Positions 34,973 to 46,129 of a stretch of 64,000 bases of DNA are shown one piece after another (positions within the stretch are counted from its first letter, which is position 1; every line of letters begins with the position of its first letter). The DNA lies in contig NC_065874.1 in NCBI RefSeq assembly GCF_933775445.1, positions 22,204,501 through 22,268,500 of the forward strand, given 5' to 3'. This DNA is from Argentina anserina. Its lineage: Eukaryota > Streptophyta > Magnoliopsida > Rosales > Rosaceae. The notes beneath the pieces are model-generated. The model made no database searches, had not been told where the DNA came from, and saw nothing but the letters and a program-made list of their open reading frames with translations. The translations under genes were made by a program, and so were the position numbers.

Positions 34973-37900
34973 ATGCAGCACTTAGTAAAGCAACTACAGT
35001 TCGACATGAGTACCATCAATCTCTCCCCCTCCACTCCGGCAAACAGTCATATCGAAGACATCACAGACCTTAGCCTCAACCATCCCCTACCTTCCGCCAA
35101 CGACCCTATCATCCTCACCCCTACACCTGGAACGGTCGTCAGCACTAACGCGACTCCGGATCCGGCGACCACCGCAAGAATCGAAAGCACCGCCAAAGAC
35201 CTAGCCGAGTGCCTGCAGCGCGAAGCACGTGAGCGTGAGAAGGCAGCAGCTCTGCAAGCGGAGCTCGACAGGATGCGCATGCAGTATGATTGCTCGATTA
35301 CTCGACATCAATATTTAACCCTGTAAGCATCGTAAGTAGTATAAAGCAAGAGGGTATCGTTCACAAACCGGGGATCCATCCAGGGCTTAGGATCACATCA
35401 ATTAACACGAATTCATAAATGTTTTAAGGTTTGATATAGATTTCGGATTGAGTCATAAAAACAGTAAATAAAACCTAAACTAATATATACATGTGATCAA
35501 CCAACCAACACATAAACAATCACCAAAACAACTCACATAAAGGGAATTGAAACAAGTTTCATGACTTCTTTTAGAATCATGCCGAGACTATATATTGAAC
35601 AACCAAGGATGGATCATGCATTTAGGGTTCTAAGCAGTAACCTAAACACATAGACACTTAACACATTCGATCAATACCAAGCAGCCTTAATCAAAATCTA
35701 ACATGTTCATCTTCATCATGTAATTCCAAAGCCATGCACATTGAATTCATCAAGTATGTCACCTACTTAACGAACAACCATGCAATTCGAAAATCACATA
35801 GGAAAGAATAAACATGTTCTTAGCATAAGTCTTTAATCCAACAACCTAAATATCATGCTACAAGCATAGTCATAACACTTAGAAATCGAAATTGTTCAAG
35901 AACAATACACGGCAGAAACCAAAACAGAAATTTCATAAAACTAAAATATAATTTTCGAATCCTTTATACAAATTGAATCAAGTAGCTATTTCATAGACAA
36001 AATTGAAACAAGATTACACTACACAAATCGCAAGCTTCATCCAAGAACAAGAACAAAACCAAAACCGAATTTAAACAAGAGTGAATCATGGTTACACTTT
36101 ATAAATCAAGCAATCCACAAGTGTAGCTGAGACTTCTATGGATGAAACCTTCTTCACAAGCGTGTTTGAAGGCTATTGATTGGTGGGGAATGATGGAATC
36201 GGTTTTAGGATTTCTTGGGACGGTGAAGGATGAATTTGGCAGAGCTATGGCTTGTGTTTGTGTGTAGGGCTGATGATCCTCTGAATGGAGAGGCCGAGCC
36301 TCTATATATAGGGGTTTAGGAAGCCTTCTTGCCGTCCCATAAGGAGATAGAAACCAATTGGGAAACTGAAATCCTCTTTGTTATGGATTTGATTTATGTA
36401 CTCCATATCCAACTTGATGTAGGAAACCAAATCCAATAGGGAGATCACTTAAGGGCTGCACGGCAACAATCTTGGTCCAACTAGGAGTAGCTAGGCCGGC
36501 CTCCTCTTCTCCTTCTTCAACTCGGATATGATTTCCTTGTTCAACTAGGAATGCATCTCGGCAACTCTTCTTCCTTTCCAAATATGATTTGTCTTTCCTG
36601 AAAAGAAATCGTCGATTAAAGAATAGGAAAGAATGAAAATAGGAAAGTAGAATCATAGTCGAGTAAGGAATCCTAGCTCAATGAGGATTTCTAACACTTA
36701 GCACAATTTCATCATCAATTCATCTAAGTTTCGGAATAGCTCTACTTAGAACATACATATGACAAATATGAACCTAAAACAACTAAATAAGAAGTAACAA
36801 AGCATAAGAATAGGGCATATAGACATTAAGAACGTCACACTTTGTGCTCCTATCATGCAGCTCGAGCGGGCTGAACGCAGTCATCAACACGGCGAATCAC
36901 AACGCGAAGGCAGCGCGCAAACGAAAGGACGGGAACAAGTTCACTTGAGCATCAGCTTGACTCCCTCCGAACTCGCCAAGAAGCGGCCACTATCACCACG
37001 GCGTATTCGCAACCGTGAGGAAGGGAGCACGAGCGTCACCTCCCGCTCTAGACCCCACCTCACGACTGCTCACAGCACGGATCCCACACTACCTCTGATA
37101 TTGCAACGACTAACTGCAATAGAGTAGCGGGACACCAATCAGCGGCAACAACCAATGTTCGCAGCCAGGCCAGGCCCCTTCACCACGCGAATAATGAATA
37201 CTGCGCCCCTCTCAATCCAAGAGCCCAAAAATTACGCCGTACACAGGCGAAGGCGACCCATTCCGGCACATCGATAACTTAAAAAAAGTTACTGCCAATA
37301 GAGAATTCGATGACGCCACACTCTGCCACCTGTTTAGCGAGACGCTTGACGAAGATGCTATGAATTTGTTCTTCGAATAACCGGCGAATCCATGGATTCT
37401 TTTGCACAGTTAACAACGGCATTTCGAAATCGGTTTATTCTCATGGCCTGGGCCGCACACACAACTGACAGTCTATTCCAAGTAAAGCAAGAAAGCAGGG
37501 AGATGTTAGGCACCTTTGTCATGCGATAGCAGACGACAGCATCCAAATGTCGAAACCTGAACAAAACGCTCGCCTTGGCTGCATTGAAGGAGGGACTGCG
37601 GTCAGAGAACTTCCTGTTCCATATCAACATGGACCCTCGAATGCGCGGCGCCACATATGATGACATCATGACTGAGGCAGTACGGTATGCTCAGGCAGAA
37701 TACGTCACATACGGGGAAAAACGAACCCCGGTACCGTCAGACAAAACCACTGCGCCGCAAACATACGTACCCACAAACGCCATCCCCTTCCAGCGCGAGC
37801 TCTTCCCTGACACAGAAGACCATAGCAAAGGAAGGAAAAGAAAGTGGCATCAGGCCAATCACCGTGACGTACGCAACCACGATCGTCACAGAGGCCGGGA

Positions 37901-38033
37901 TAAAAACTGGAGACTCGGCGGCGAGCGTCGTGACAATAGAGATCCTCACTAGGTTAAGGCGATGGGACGCCGTAGTGATCACACACCGCCTAGGGAAGAA
38001 ACCCTAGAGGACGTTTTTGAGAAACATTAGGGG
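34973..38033 (+). pseudogene. Tat gag, interrupted by solo LTR and stop codons
   Basis: The frame starts at ATG 34973 and runs through a Ser/Thr/Pro-rich region into a coiled-coil stretch (LAECLQREAREREKAAALQAEL). At 35285 it is cut by a solo LTR; after removing 35285-36860 the frame resumes exactly with LERAERSHQHGESQ. Stops follow at 37125 (TAG) and about 37378. The gag core appears as FAQLTTAFRNRF-like sequence and SREMLGTFVMR, then LAALKEGLRSENFLFHINMDP and YDDIMTEAVRYAQAEY. A basic RNA-binding tail (HRGRDKNWRLGGERRD) follows. The product would package the RNA. Confidence 0.85.
35285..36855 (-). mobile_element. Solo LTR of an Athila-like family inside Tat gag
   Basis: In minus orientation it starts TGATAGGAGCACAAAGTGTGACG and ends near ...GAGCAATCA. 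It is about 1.57 kb and non-coding. The host bases TGCAG occur on both sides (35280-35284 and 36856-36860); two extra bases (TA) sit at the left edge. The same family occurs in plus orientation at 57132-59410, with matching ends including CCCCGGTTTGTGAACGATAC. Its start resembles the Athila LTR at 453, so it is probably an Athila relative. A CTATATATAG TATA region lies at about 36300-36310. Confidence 0.87.
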
Positions 38034-38770
38034 ATGTTGAGGAAACCAGCAAGACCACTACGCCCCCAAACCGAAGCACAAACCGGTAAGTGGTACAAGT
38101 TTCATGAAAATGGAAGCCACAACACGAACGATTGCCGAACACTCCGCACACTAAGAGCTAATGGCGACACAGGGGTTTGCCCGGCGCAGCAAAGGGCACA
38201 GAAGAACGTGGTTGCAGTAGTAGAGAACCTGCGCCGCATCAACGTTATAGAGGGAGGAGCCCCAATGACAAACATGTCAAATCGAGCAAAAAAGTGCTTC
38301 GGCCGCAGTAACCACCCAAGGCAAGTGTACGCTATCACAGGAGGAAAGGCCAAGAGACAGAAGGAAGGTTGGAAGCAGATCACCTTCACTGAGGAGGAGG
38401 AAATTGGCATCTCCTTACCCAATGACAACGCCTTCTTTATTGATGCAGTCTTGGGTGGACAGTTGGATGTGGGGAAGATGATGATCGATACAGGATCCGC
38501 AGTCAACGTCTTATTCAAGGGATGCTACGAGAAGATGGAGCGTAGTGGCAAGAATTATTGCAGGACCACGAACCGTTGATCAGCTTCTCTGGCGACGTAA
38601 CCTAACCTCTAGACTCGGACTATATGACGGTACGCATTGGGACCACACCATGCACAGTTTCCGTCGAAGCTGAGTTCATCGTAGTTGACGCTTACAGTTC
38701 CTACAACGGGATCATCGGTCAGCCTACACTCAACAGGATGTGAACTTTCATCATTGGATACATGATGCTC
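38034..38770 (+). pseudogene. Tat aspartic protease region
   Basis: In the gag frame a small Cys/His block (KWYKFHENGSHNTNDCRTLR) resembles a zinc knuckle lacking the first two Cys positions. The protease then follows with LDVGKMMIDTGSAVNVLF at about 38460-38515, DTGSAVNVL being the Tat form of the active site. The frame stops at 38577, and the following AEFIVVDAYSSYNGIIGQPTLN, the protease C-terminal block, is read in another frame. Frameshift and stop inactivate it. Confidence 0.83.
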
Positions 38771-40440
38771 ATCAAATTCCCAACTCCGCACGGAACAGGA
38801 CAGGTCCGGGGTTCACAATCCGTAGAAAAAGATTGCCAAACACGCACGATTAGACGCACGCGCAACCGACACGAAATCTTGGCAGTACATGCCGCAAAGA
38901 ATTTCACCGACAAGGTTGTCGACGCACGAGACGGCGAAACATCGAAAAGTAAGAACAAGCAAAAGGCTACGCCATACGAAGCCAAAACACCAGCGAATCC
39001 CGAATCTTCCTTGAAAAGCATCACACTGTTCCCGCACCACCCGAAGCGCAAGATCAAATTCGGCACAACTCTTAGTCCCACAGTTGAGAGGGACTTAATA
39101 AGCTTCTTGAGTGACAACATGGAAGTCTTTGCATGGTCCTACGAGGACATGCCCGGCATTTCGCCCGACATCATCATTCATGAGCTGCACTTCAAACCTT
39201 CCGCACACCTAATTAAACAAAAGCGTTGAAGCTTCGACGACGAAAAAAGCATGGCAATACACCACGAGGTTGACAAATTGAAAGGCATGAAGTTCGTCCG
39301 GGAAGTCCAGTACCCTGAGTGCATTTTAAACTGTGTCATGGTCTGTAAAACCAATGGCAAATGGCGAATGTGTGTGGATTACAAGAACGTAAATAAGGCA
39401 TGCCCCGAAGACAGTTTCCCCCTACCTAGAATCGACCAGCTAATCGATGCAACGACAGGTCATTAGTTGTTAAGCATGATGAACGCCTACTCCGGGTACA
39501 ATCAGATACGCATGAACCCGGTAGATCAGGAAGCTACGACCTTCGTTACTGACAGACACTTGTACTGTTATAACGTCATGCCCTTCGGGTTAAAGAATGT
39601 AGGTGCTACGTATGTGCGTTGCGTCACACAAATGTTTGACCATCACATCGGTCGGAAAATTGAGGTATACGTCGATGACATGTTGGCCAACAGTATAAAG
39701 GCCGAAGACAAGGTAGCCAATCTCTGAACCATCTTCAATGTGCTCAAAAAATACAAGATGCGATTGAACCCGGAAAAATGTTTTTTCGGCGTAACAACAA
39801 GTTCCTGGGCTACATCGTCAGTCAACGTGGCATAGAGGCAAACCCGGAAAAAATACAAGCCATCCTGGATATGGCGCAGCCGGTACTTAAGAAGGATGTA
39901 GAAGCCCTTAAAGGCAGACTCGTGGCATTATCTCGATTCATCTCGAGACTGACCGACAAGTGTGAGCCATTCTTCAAATTGTTAAGGCGCTCTAAGAGCA
40001 AACTGATCGAATGGACCCGATTGCCAAGAAGCCTTTCAGGGATTAAAAGACTACCTCGCTGCAGTACTATTAATGTCGACCCCACAGCCAGGAGAACCTC
40101 TGTACCTCTACCTCGCAGTATCTACAACCACGGTCAGCAGTGCCTTAGTTCGCCGCGATGGAACTAAAGAATTGCCAGTCTTCTACGTAGGCAGGGCTAT
40201 GAACGGTCCAGAAACAAGATATCCAACATTAGAACAGTTAGCCTCTGCGCTCATCGTAGCAGCTAGACGACTGCACCACTACTTCCAAGCTCACAGCATC
40301 CACGTACTTACAAACCAGCTTCTCAAACAAGTACTACAGAATCTAGAACACTCCGGGCGACTCAGCAAGTGGGCTATTGAACTGAAAGAATTCGACATCG
40401 AATACAAGCCACGACTCGCCATAAAGGGATAAGCTGTAGC
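38762..40440 (+). pseudogene. Tat reverse transcriptase and first RNase H
   Basis: RT pieces: WSYEDMPGISPDIIIHEL (about 39135), then frame 39251-39466 with NGKWRMCVDYKNVNKACPED and PRIDQLIDAT, TAG at 39464 and frame 39467-39727 with MNAYSGYNQIRM, VMPFGLKNVGATYVR and the catalytic YVDDML. A frameshift near 39780 leads to NKFLGYIVSQRGIEANPEKI. RNase H one follows with a frame change near 40070 and GEPLYLYLAVSTTTVSSALVR and TLEQLASALIVAARRLHHYF, ending at 40432. It has several nonsense codons and at least two frame changes. Confidence 0.87.
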
Positions 40441-40930
40441 TGATTTTATTGCAGAAATGATTCCCCGTGATACGGCGGAAGAAGTCCCAAACGATGACCT
40501 AACCCCCACCTTAGTTTCTCCGTGGAACTTACATATAGACGGTTCCAGCTGCGCCTAATCTAGCGGAGCAGGAATCATCTTGAGCGGACCGGGGGGACTC
40601 GACCTCGAGTATGCTCTCAAATTCAAGTTTGTTGCCTCCAACAATGTAGCGGAGTATGAGGCATTGATTGCAGGACTACAGTTGGCCCTCAGCACTGGTG
40701 CCACTAGTATCAACATATTTAGCGACTCTCAGCTCGTAGTCAATCAAATCACCGGGTCCTTCACTGCCAAAGATGAGCAATTAGCAGCTTACCTGGCATA
40801 CGCCACAACGTTGTTGAAACGATTTGAATTCTACCACATCACTCAAATACCGAGGGCCAGTAACGCAAGGGCGGACTCCTTAGCAAGACTCGCCACGGCG
40901 CAACCACACCAATGCCATAAAGATAGGGTA
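40433..40930 (+). pseudogene. Second (archaeal-type) RNase H domain of Tat element
   Basis: WNLHIDGSSCA, then TAA at 40557, then SSGAGIILSGPGG, AEYEALIAGLQLALSTGA, IFSDSQLVVNQITGSF and ARADSLARLAT. The D, E, D and D residues of an RNase H fold are visible. Possession of this extra RNase H between the first one and integrase is a recognised Tat-lineage feature. One nonsense codon precedes the otherwise open frame. Confidence 0.9.
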
Positions 40931-42222
40931 GAAATTCTCCACCATCCCTCCATCTCCCAGACTTTACAGCAGATATGCCAGATAGAGCGCGACCAAGCCT
41001 CATGGATGGATGAAATCATAGCATTCAAGCGTAACGGCAAGCTACCCGAAGACAAGGATGCGGCAAGGCAACTAAAGAGACGCGCGGTGAGATACTATTT
41101 GCGGAACAGCACGCTCTACCGCCAAGGTCTGTTGAGCGCCGGTCTGAGATGCGTTACAGCCAAAGAAGGCAGGCAAATCTTGCATGAAATCCACAATGGC
41201 GATTCTGGCAACCACTACGACAACCGCGTACTAGCTGGTAAAACACTGCGAACGGGATATTATTGGCCCACACTAGCCACCGACGCACAAGACCTCGCCA
41301 GATCTTGCCATAAATGTCAAATTCACGGACCCATACCAGGCCAACCCTCCGAACCGCTATCCTACATAGTCAGCCCGTGGATCAACTGCCTCTGGGCAAT
41401 GGATCTGATAGGCCCGCTTCCCGTCGGGAAATGCCAATTCAAGTGGGTCATTGTGTGCATCGATTATCACTCCAAATGGATCGAGGCTGCGCCCCTGACT
41501 ACCATCACAACCGAGACGGTCCAAAACTTTTTGCAACGCAACATCTTCTACTGCCTCGGTACGCGAGAGTCTGTCATCACAGATAACGGCACACAATTCA
41601 ATAACGACCACCTCATCACATGGTGTAGAGCAACAGGGACTAAGCTCAAATTCACATCCGTGACGCACCCCAAAACTAACGGGCAAGTGGAAGCCGCCAA
41701 CAAGTTGATCAAGGGCCTCCTTAGGAAAAAACTGGATGAAGCCAAAGGGCTTTGGCCCGAGAAACTCGATGAAGTACTATGGGCATTCCGTACCACACCA
41801 ATAGAAGCCACGGGCGAGACTCGTTTCTGCCTAATGTACGGTACGGAAGCAGTCCTTCCCATCGAAGTAATCCAGCCAACACAACAGGTTTCGTTGTTTG
41901 ACCCCGAGACCAATTCGGAAAATAACAACTTGATAAACATCTCTTGAAAGAGAAATGCATCGCAGCACACTGTCACAACATTCAAAACAAACAGCACGTG
42001 GCACGTTTCTATAACTCCAGAGTAAAGAGCAGGACACTTCAACTCGGCGACTGGGTCCTAAAAAAGGTCCAAACAAAGGTTACTGGGTTACGCCCGAGAT
42101 GGGACGGACCATACAAAGTCGTCGAAGTCGTGGCACCAAACACGTACTGCCTAGAGGACAAGTACGGAGAGAGACTAGCCCACCCTCGGAACATGGAACA
42201 GCTTAAGTACTACTACAAGTAG
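40931..42222 (+). pseudogene. Tat integrase and C-terminal tail
   Basis: It is open from 40580 to 41947 in one frame. The zinc region has GYYWPTLATDAQDLARSCHKCQIHG, with GNHY replacing the expected second His position context. The catalytic core has WAMDLIGPLPVG (D), VITDNGTQFN (D) and HPKTNGQVEAANKLI (E). WAFRTTPIEATGETRF follows. The frame stops at 41945 and the tail (LQLGDWVLKKVQ, GLRPRWDGPYKVVEV, HPRNMEQLKYYYK) continues in another frame from 41944 to 42222, so one frameshift is needed. It inserts element cDNA when intact. Confidence 0.88.
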
Positions 42223-42701
42223 AGGTCCGCGCGTAGCGCAACACAGGGACTTGGACTGTTTTAAGTACTTATGGCACACTGTCAAAGCTATCTTTGTACA
42301 AAACGGCTACGGCCAGGCTATCAATGAAATGAGGAATTTTTCAAACCATTGATCTTTACTACGCCAGTACACTAGCATACTACGGCAATTAAAGATAGTA
42401 CTAAGCATGTAGCCAAAAGTATACAACAACAATCACATAACGTTGCTACGACAATAACATAAACGAAATCACTTGGACCAAAAAACGACTTCTATTCATT
42501 AAAGATAGCGAGTTCGGCACAAAGGCCATTACAAAAGGGAAAATGCAAAAAATACAAGGAAATGAAAAACATATGATAAAGCACTATGGGGACGAGGGAT
42601 ACTCTTCAGCTACGCTAAGTCTTTATACACCCCATCATACTCCTCCCTCGCATCTTGATACGCTGGCATGCCTCAGGTTGCATCACTGGTATCCGCAGCC
42701 T

Positions 42702-43946
42702 CTAGCTCCGCCGCTTGCCCCGATTCGCCTTGCGGTGGTTGTGCATCCTGATGCTCTGAGAAGGAGGAGTAGGAGAAGGGGTCTCCGGATTAGAATTAGA
42801 CCTGTCATTATCACAAGATAAACCAGAAGCAGAAGAGTCAGAAATTTTTTTACCATCTTCCCTCTGCACTTCGACCTCCGCAGCAGCAGAAGGCTGTGAG
42901 AAGGGCGGGGTCACCTCATGCGGCATTGGCGGTGCTTCCAAGCCCCTCTCCGCCAGCCGAACCTCATAGTCCGCGGGATCCAGCATTTCCAACTCCTGGA
43001 ACTGCGCTATCACATCACCCACGGCCGTGACGTAGTACCCTTCCAGGTACTCGGTCATTTCCGCGGATGATTTGAAAACAGCCACTGCGTTGGCTGCAGC
43101 TTCCTCCGCTACGCGGGCCTTTTCTATCTCTGCTTCCTCCTTCACCCGTCTAACAAGCCTCTCGGCCTCGACAAGGGCAGACTGCACTGCATCTCTCTTC
43201 GATGCCATCTGCTGCGCCAGCGACTCGGCCACCTCCCGACATGCAAAATCTTGCCGAAGATCCTCCTGGAGGTTTGCCGCATTCTCTAACTTGGCCTTAG
43301 CATTGGCCAAGTCGTTTTCCAGAAGTAAGACCCTTGTCGCGTGATTGCTATCCCACTTAATCACTTCAGCAAGATGGCGCTGCGCTTCAAGGGCATCCCG
43401 CTCTGCGTCGAGCAAGTTAAAAACCATCGTTGATGCCCTCGTTGTAGCAAGACCAAGCGGGATTCGCAGTTCAAGACCTGACCCTACAGGCTGCCGCAGT
43501 CCTCCAAGCTCGGCACGCTGACTGAGCAAGACCAGCTTCTCTAATTCCGGAGCTCCCAGTTGGCTCAAGGGACTACGGTCCAGCGCTGACAGATCCTCGT
43601 AGACCCGAGAGTCTGTAAAAATGATAGGCGCCATCTGCGTAGTCCTCTGTCTTTTAGGCGGCGGAGCTTCTACCATAATATCCTCCACGTCTTCGGGAGC
43701 AGCAGAGGACTTCTCTTTCCTTGAAGAGGTGCCCGCCCTCTGCACCTTCTTCATTCTCCCGGCCTCTTGGGACTCCGCCGGATTAGCCAACTGCGGATCG
43801 GCATCGATGCGGCCTACTCCTTCCGCATCGCTCTGACACGGCAACCCTTGCTCGTTTGGCAGGCTCGCATGAGAGGGAACAGACAGATCCACGACCTACG
43901 GGGAATCCTCGACCCGTTTTGCGGATGCATTCACTTTCTTAGACAT
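42702..43946 (-). CDS. Antisense coiled-coil protein exon of Tat element
   Basis: The frame is open for 396 codons (43892-42702) and reads further back to an ATG at 43946 (MSKKVNAS) except for one TAG at 43896-43898. It encodes a basic Ser/Pro/Glu-rich start with an NLS-like PPPKRQR at about residues 77-83 counted from 43892, a long coiled coil at about 158-272 (LLDAERDALEAQRHLAEV, KEEAEIEKARVAEEAAA), and an acidic Ser/Pro tail. It is transcribed opposite to gag-pol. Antisense extra ORFs after pol are known in some Tat/Grande-type elements; function is unknown. It looks like the last exon of a spliced gene with 44152-44305 and 44384-45268. Gag-pol is full of stops, while this exon has only one. 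Confidence 0.68.
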
Positions 43947-44151
43947 CACGCATCACAACATTGTTACAGCTAGCCCTTCAGTGTCCGGCGTTACGTCGGG
44001 ATCTTCTTGCTGCAGAAACCTCGCGTAGCAGATACGCTCCGACTTCTCGAAGTTCCTATTCACAGAGAGCGTCGTACCTGTACACGAAGCAACAGATCAG
44101 TACGCCATAAACAAAGAAAATAGAAACTGAGAGCGTAGCGCTTTTACTTAC

Positions 44152-44305
44152 GATGGCGACGGAGTAGTCCTTGGTCGAACAAAAGATAAGGGTTCGTCAA
44201 TACCTTCAAATCATGGACTAGGTCCTCACCTTGACACCTCCAAAGGTATGTCACACGATTCACGCGATCGACTTCCTGCTCCGACAGCACCAACCTCCTT
44301 CCTGC
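44152..44305 (-). pseudogene. Antisense gene, middle exon of Tat element
   Basis: The minus strand reads GCGCAGCAG then an exon encoding RRLVLSEQEVDRVNRVTYLW and LVHDLKVLTNPYLLFDQGLL, ending CCATC before GTAAGT (donor at about 44151). A pyrimidine-rich tract precedes the AG acceptor. Exon limits are inferred from splice-like signals and not from transcript data. The sequence continues the PF04195-like protein of the neighbouring exon. Confidence 0.6.
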
Positions 44306-44383
44306 TGCGCAACAAAAAAAAAAGAGCGTCAGCAAGCAGTTATTCCGTAGCGAAAAAATTTAGTAAAACATAAAGACCTACAG

Positions 44384-45268
44384 TTAATGGCTTGAAACCA
44401 CGAGGGAATACGCTTCTCTGGGAGATACTCTACCCCGCTAATACGCCCGTATTACCATCTCCTCTCTACTACGAAGCTATTTTTCCTCCATTTAGCTTCC
44501 GAGGAGGGCCAGTTCTCCAAGACTTGGAACTCACTACGCTCATCTCGCCTAACGAACCGTGCAGTCCCTCTGTTACTATTCCGCTTGTTATAATCTATCT
44601 TGAAGAAATGGAGTACCTCTGCCGCAGTAGGAAACCAACACCCCGAGAGGTGGAAGAGCGAGCAGAGGCCGAGAAGGACTCGCCACATGTTGTAGCTGAC
44701 CTGACCAAAGGCCAAGCCGAACTCTTCCACAAGACACTGCAGGCGCGGATCCAACGCCAACTCTAACCCAAGCCGTAGTACGGAAGGACTAACCAGCGCG
44801 TACCCATCGGGCAGCATCGAGCCAAACTCATCAAGCCCAATTGCTTAAGCAACGATCGTGGCAGGCAACTTGAACTCCTCCACGTAGCCATCCACCGTGG
44901 CGGAGTCAACTCCATGCGGTTCCTCTACCTCTAACGTCTGCACTCCGCCGTCTAGCCAACGCCTTACAGGCGCTGAACTCAGTGTTGGGCCCGAAGGACT
45001 AGTCCCCGAGGCACTCGCAATATGCTCACGTACGCCTTGATCTTGGCCCGTTGCGAGATCTACCTCACTTTCTCCAACCTCCTCATGTCTTGACTCAATG
45101 GTGCCTGACGATTCACTTGTTTCCCAATTCGCTAGCACCCTTGCAAAGACAGTAGCACGATCTTCACAGCTCGAGTCGTTTCCACCGCTTCGCCGCACCA
45201 AGTTCAAATAGTTGGCCTCCAATTCACTTGTCCACGATACAGAGGATGACGACGCGAACCAACTCCAT
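44384..45268 (-). pseudogene. Antisense gene, PF04195-like ('putative gypsy type transposon') exon
   Basis: The acceptor CTGCAG lies at about 45269. The frame runs SELEANYLNLVRRSGG, an acidic linker, TAA at 44845-44847, then LPDGYALVSPSVLRLGLELA, FGQVSYNMWRVLLGLCSLF and AAEVLHFFKI. This is the pattern of Pfam Transposase_28 (PF04195), a domain of unknown function found in plant gypsy-type elements; I recognise it from memory. A second stop at 44452-44454 precedes GRISGVEYLPEKRIPSWFQ and a possible donor near 44383. Two nonsense codons mean the present copy is broken. Confidence 0.72.
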
Positions 45269-45670
45269 CTGCAGGCGCGGAATCGTTGTCAGTTAATATA
45301 TTTATCTTAGGCATTACGCCGCAGTAAGCAACACCGAAGTCAAAGACGAACAACCTAAAACTAGAAGTCAGAAAGTTAATTGGATCTATCCTACGAACCT
45401 CGCAAGAAAAAGTTTGAAGAACATGACGAACACGAAGAACACAAAGAACATCAAACCCAGCTAGCGGCCAAAACTCATCAACACCGCCCGCACAAACACC
45501 CCACCTAGCTGGAAAACACCCATCCAAAGATCAAACAGACCCAAAACCTACCAATATTGACGGAAAAAACCCAAACCCAAAACCACTGATTTACCCTATA
45601 ACCACAAAGCCACCATCAAACAACCAAAACCACAAGACGCATATAGGAGATTCCGATCAGAAACATACCT

Positions 45671-45790
45671 CAAAAAGCCGATTTACACAAAGATTCTGAT
45701 AAGCTTCCGTCCAAAGCTTGAAGAAAAAGAGACGAGAGCAAAGGAGGGAACGAGAGAATTTTTTCGAATTCGAAAACTTGGAACTGTCGA
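45671..45790 (-). other. Possible 5' untranslated exon of the antisense gene
   Basis: It lies about 30 bases downstream (minus strand) of the TATA box. It ends TTTTTGAG before GTATGTTTC, a good splice-donor match at about 45670. The region from there to the CTGCAG acceptor at 45269 would be a 5' UTR intron of about 400 bp. This is inference from signals only. Confidence 0.4.
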
Positions 45791-45819
45791 TAATGACAGC
45801 CCTCCTACCCCTTTCACCC

Positions 45820-45826
45820 TTTTATA
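45820..45826 (-). promoter_or_regulatory. Antisense TATA box
   Basis: The minus strand reads TACTATAAAAGGGTG, a strong plant TATA box. It points towards the antisense exons and lies about 550 bases upstream of the first coding exon. No matching sense frame uses it. Confidence 0.6.
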
Positions 45827-46129
45827 GTAAACCTCAGTCCTCATCTCGCCCGTCAATTTCTCAAAAGCACTCCTTAACCGTCAGATACAGAAAACCGTTA
45901 CTCACATCTTAGCCGTCGACCCAAGAGACATCGCTCTGGATCTCGCCACGTGGCATGAGTTACCGAGAAATTGTTTCGGTTACACACGCATTAACTGCAT
46001 GCATTAACTGTCCCATCGGATAACGTCACCTCCCACGAAATTGAATCGTCCACGGCACGTCCGTCAAATGCATGCACGACACGTGCTACCCACAGCGCGA
46101 ATTGCGCTGCTCTCAGCCCACAGCACTAC

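Noticed and set aside
43072..43973. Plus-strand ORFs opposite the antisense coiled-coil exon
   Set aside because: Compositional shadows (Ser/Ala-rich complement of a Glu/Ala-rich coiled coil). No domain and inconsistent with the sense element structure.
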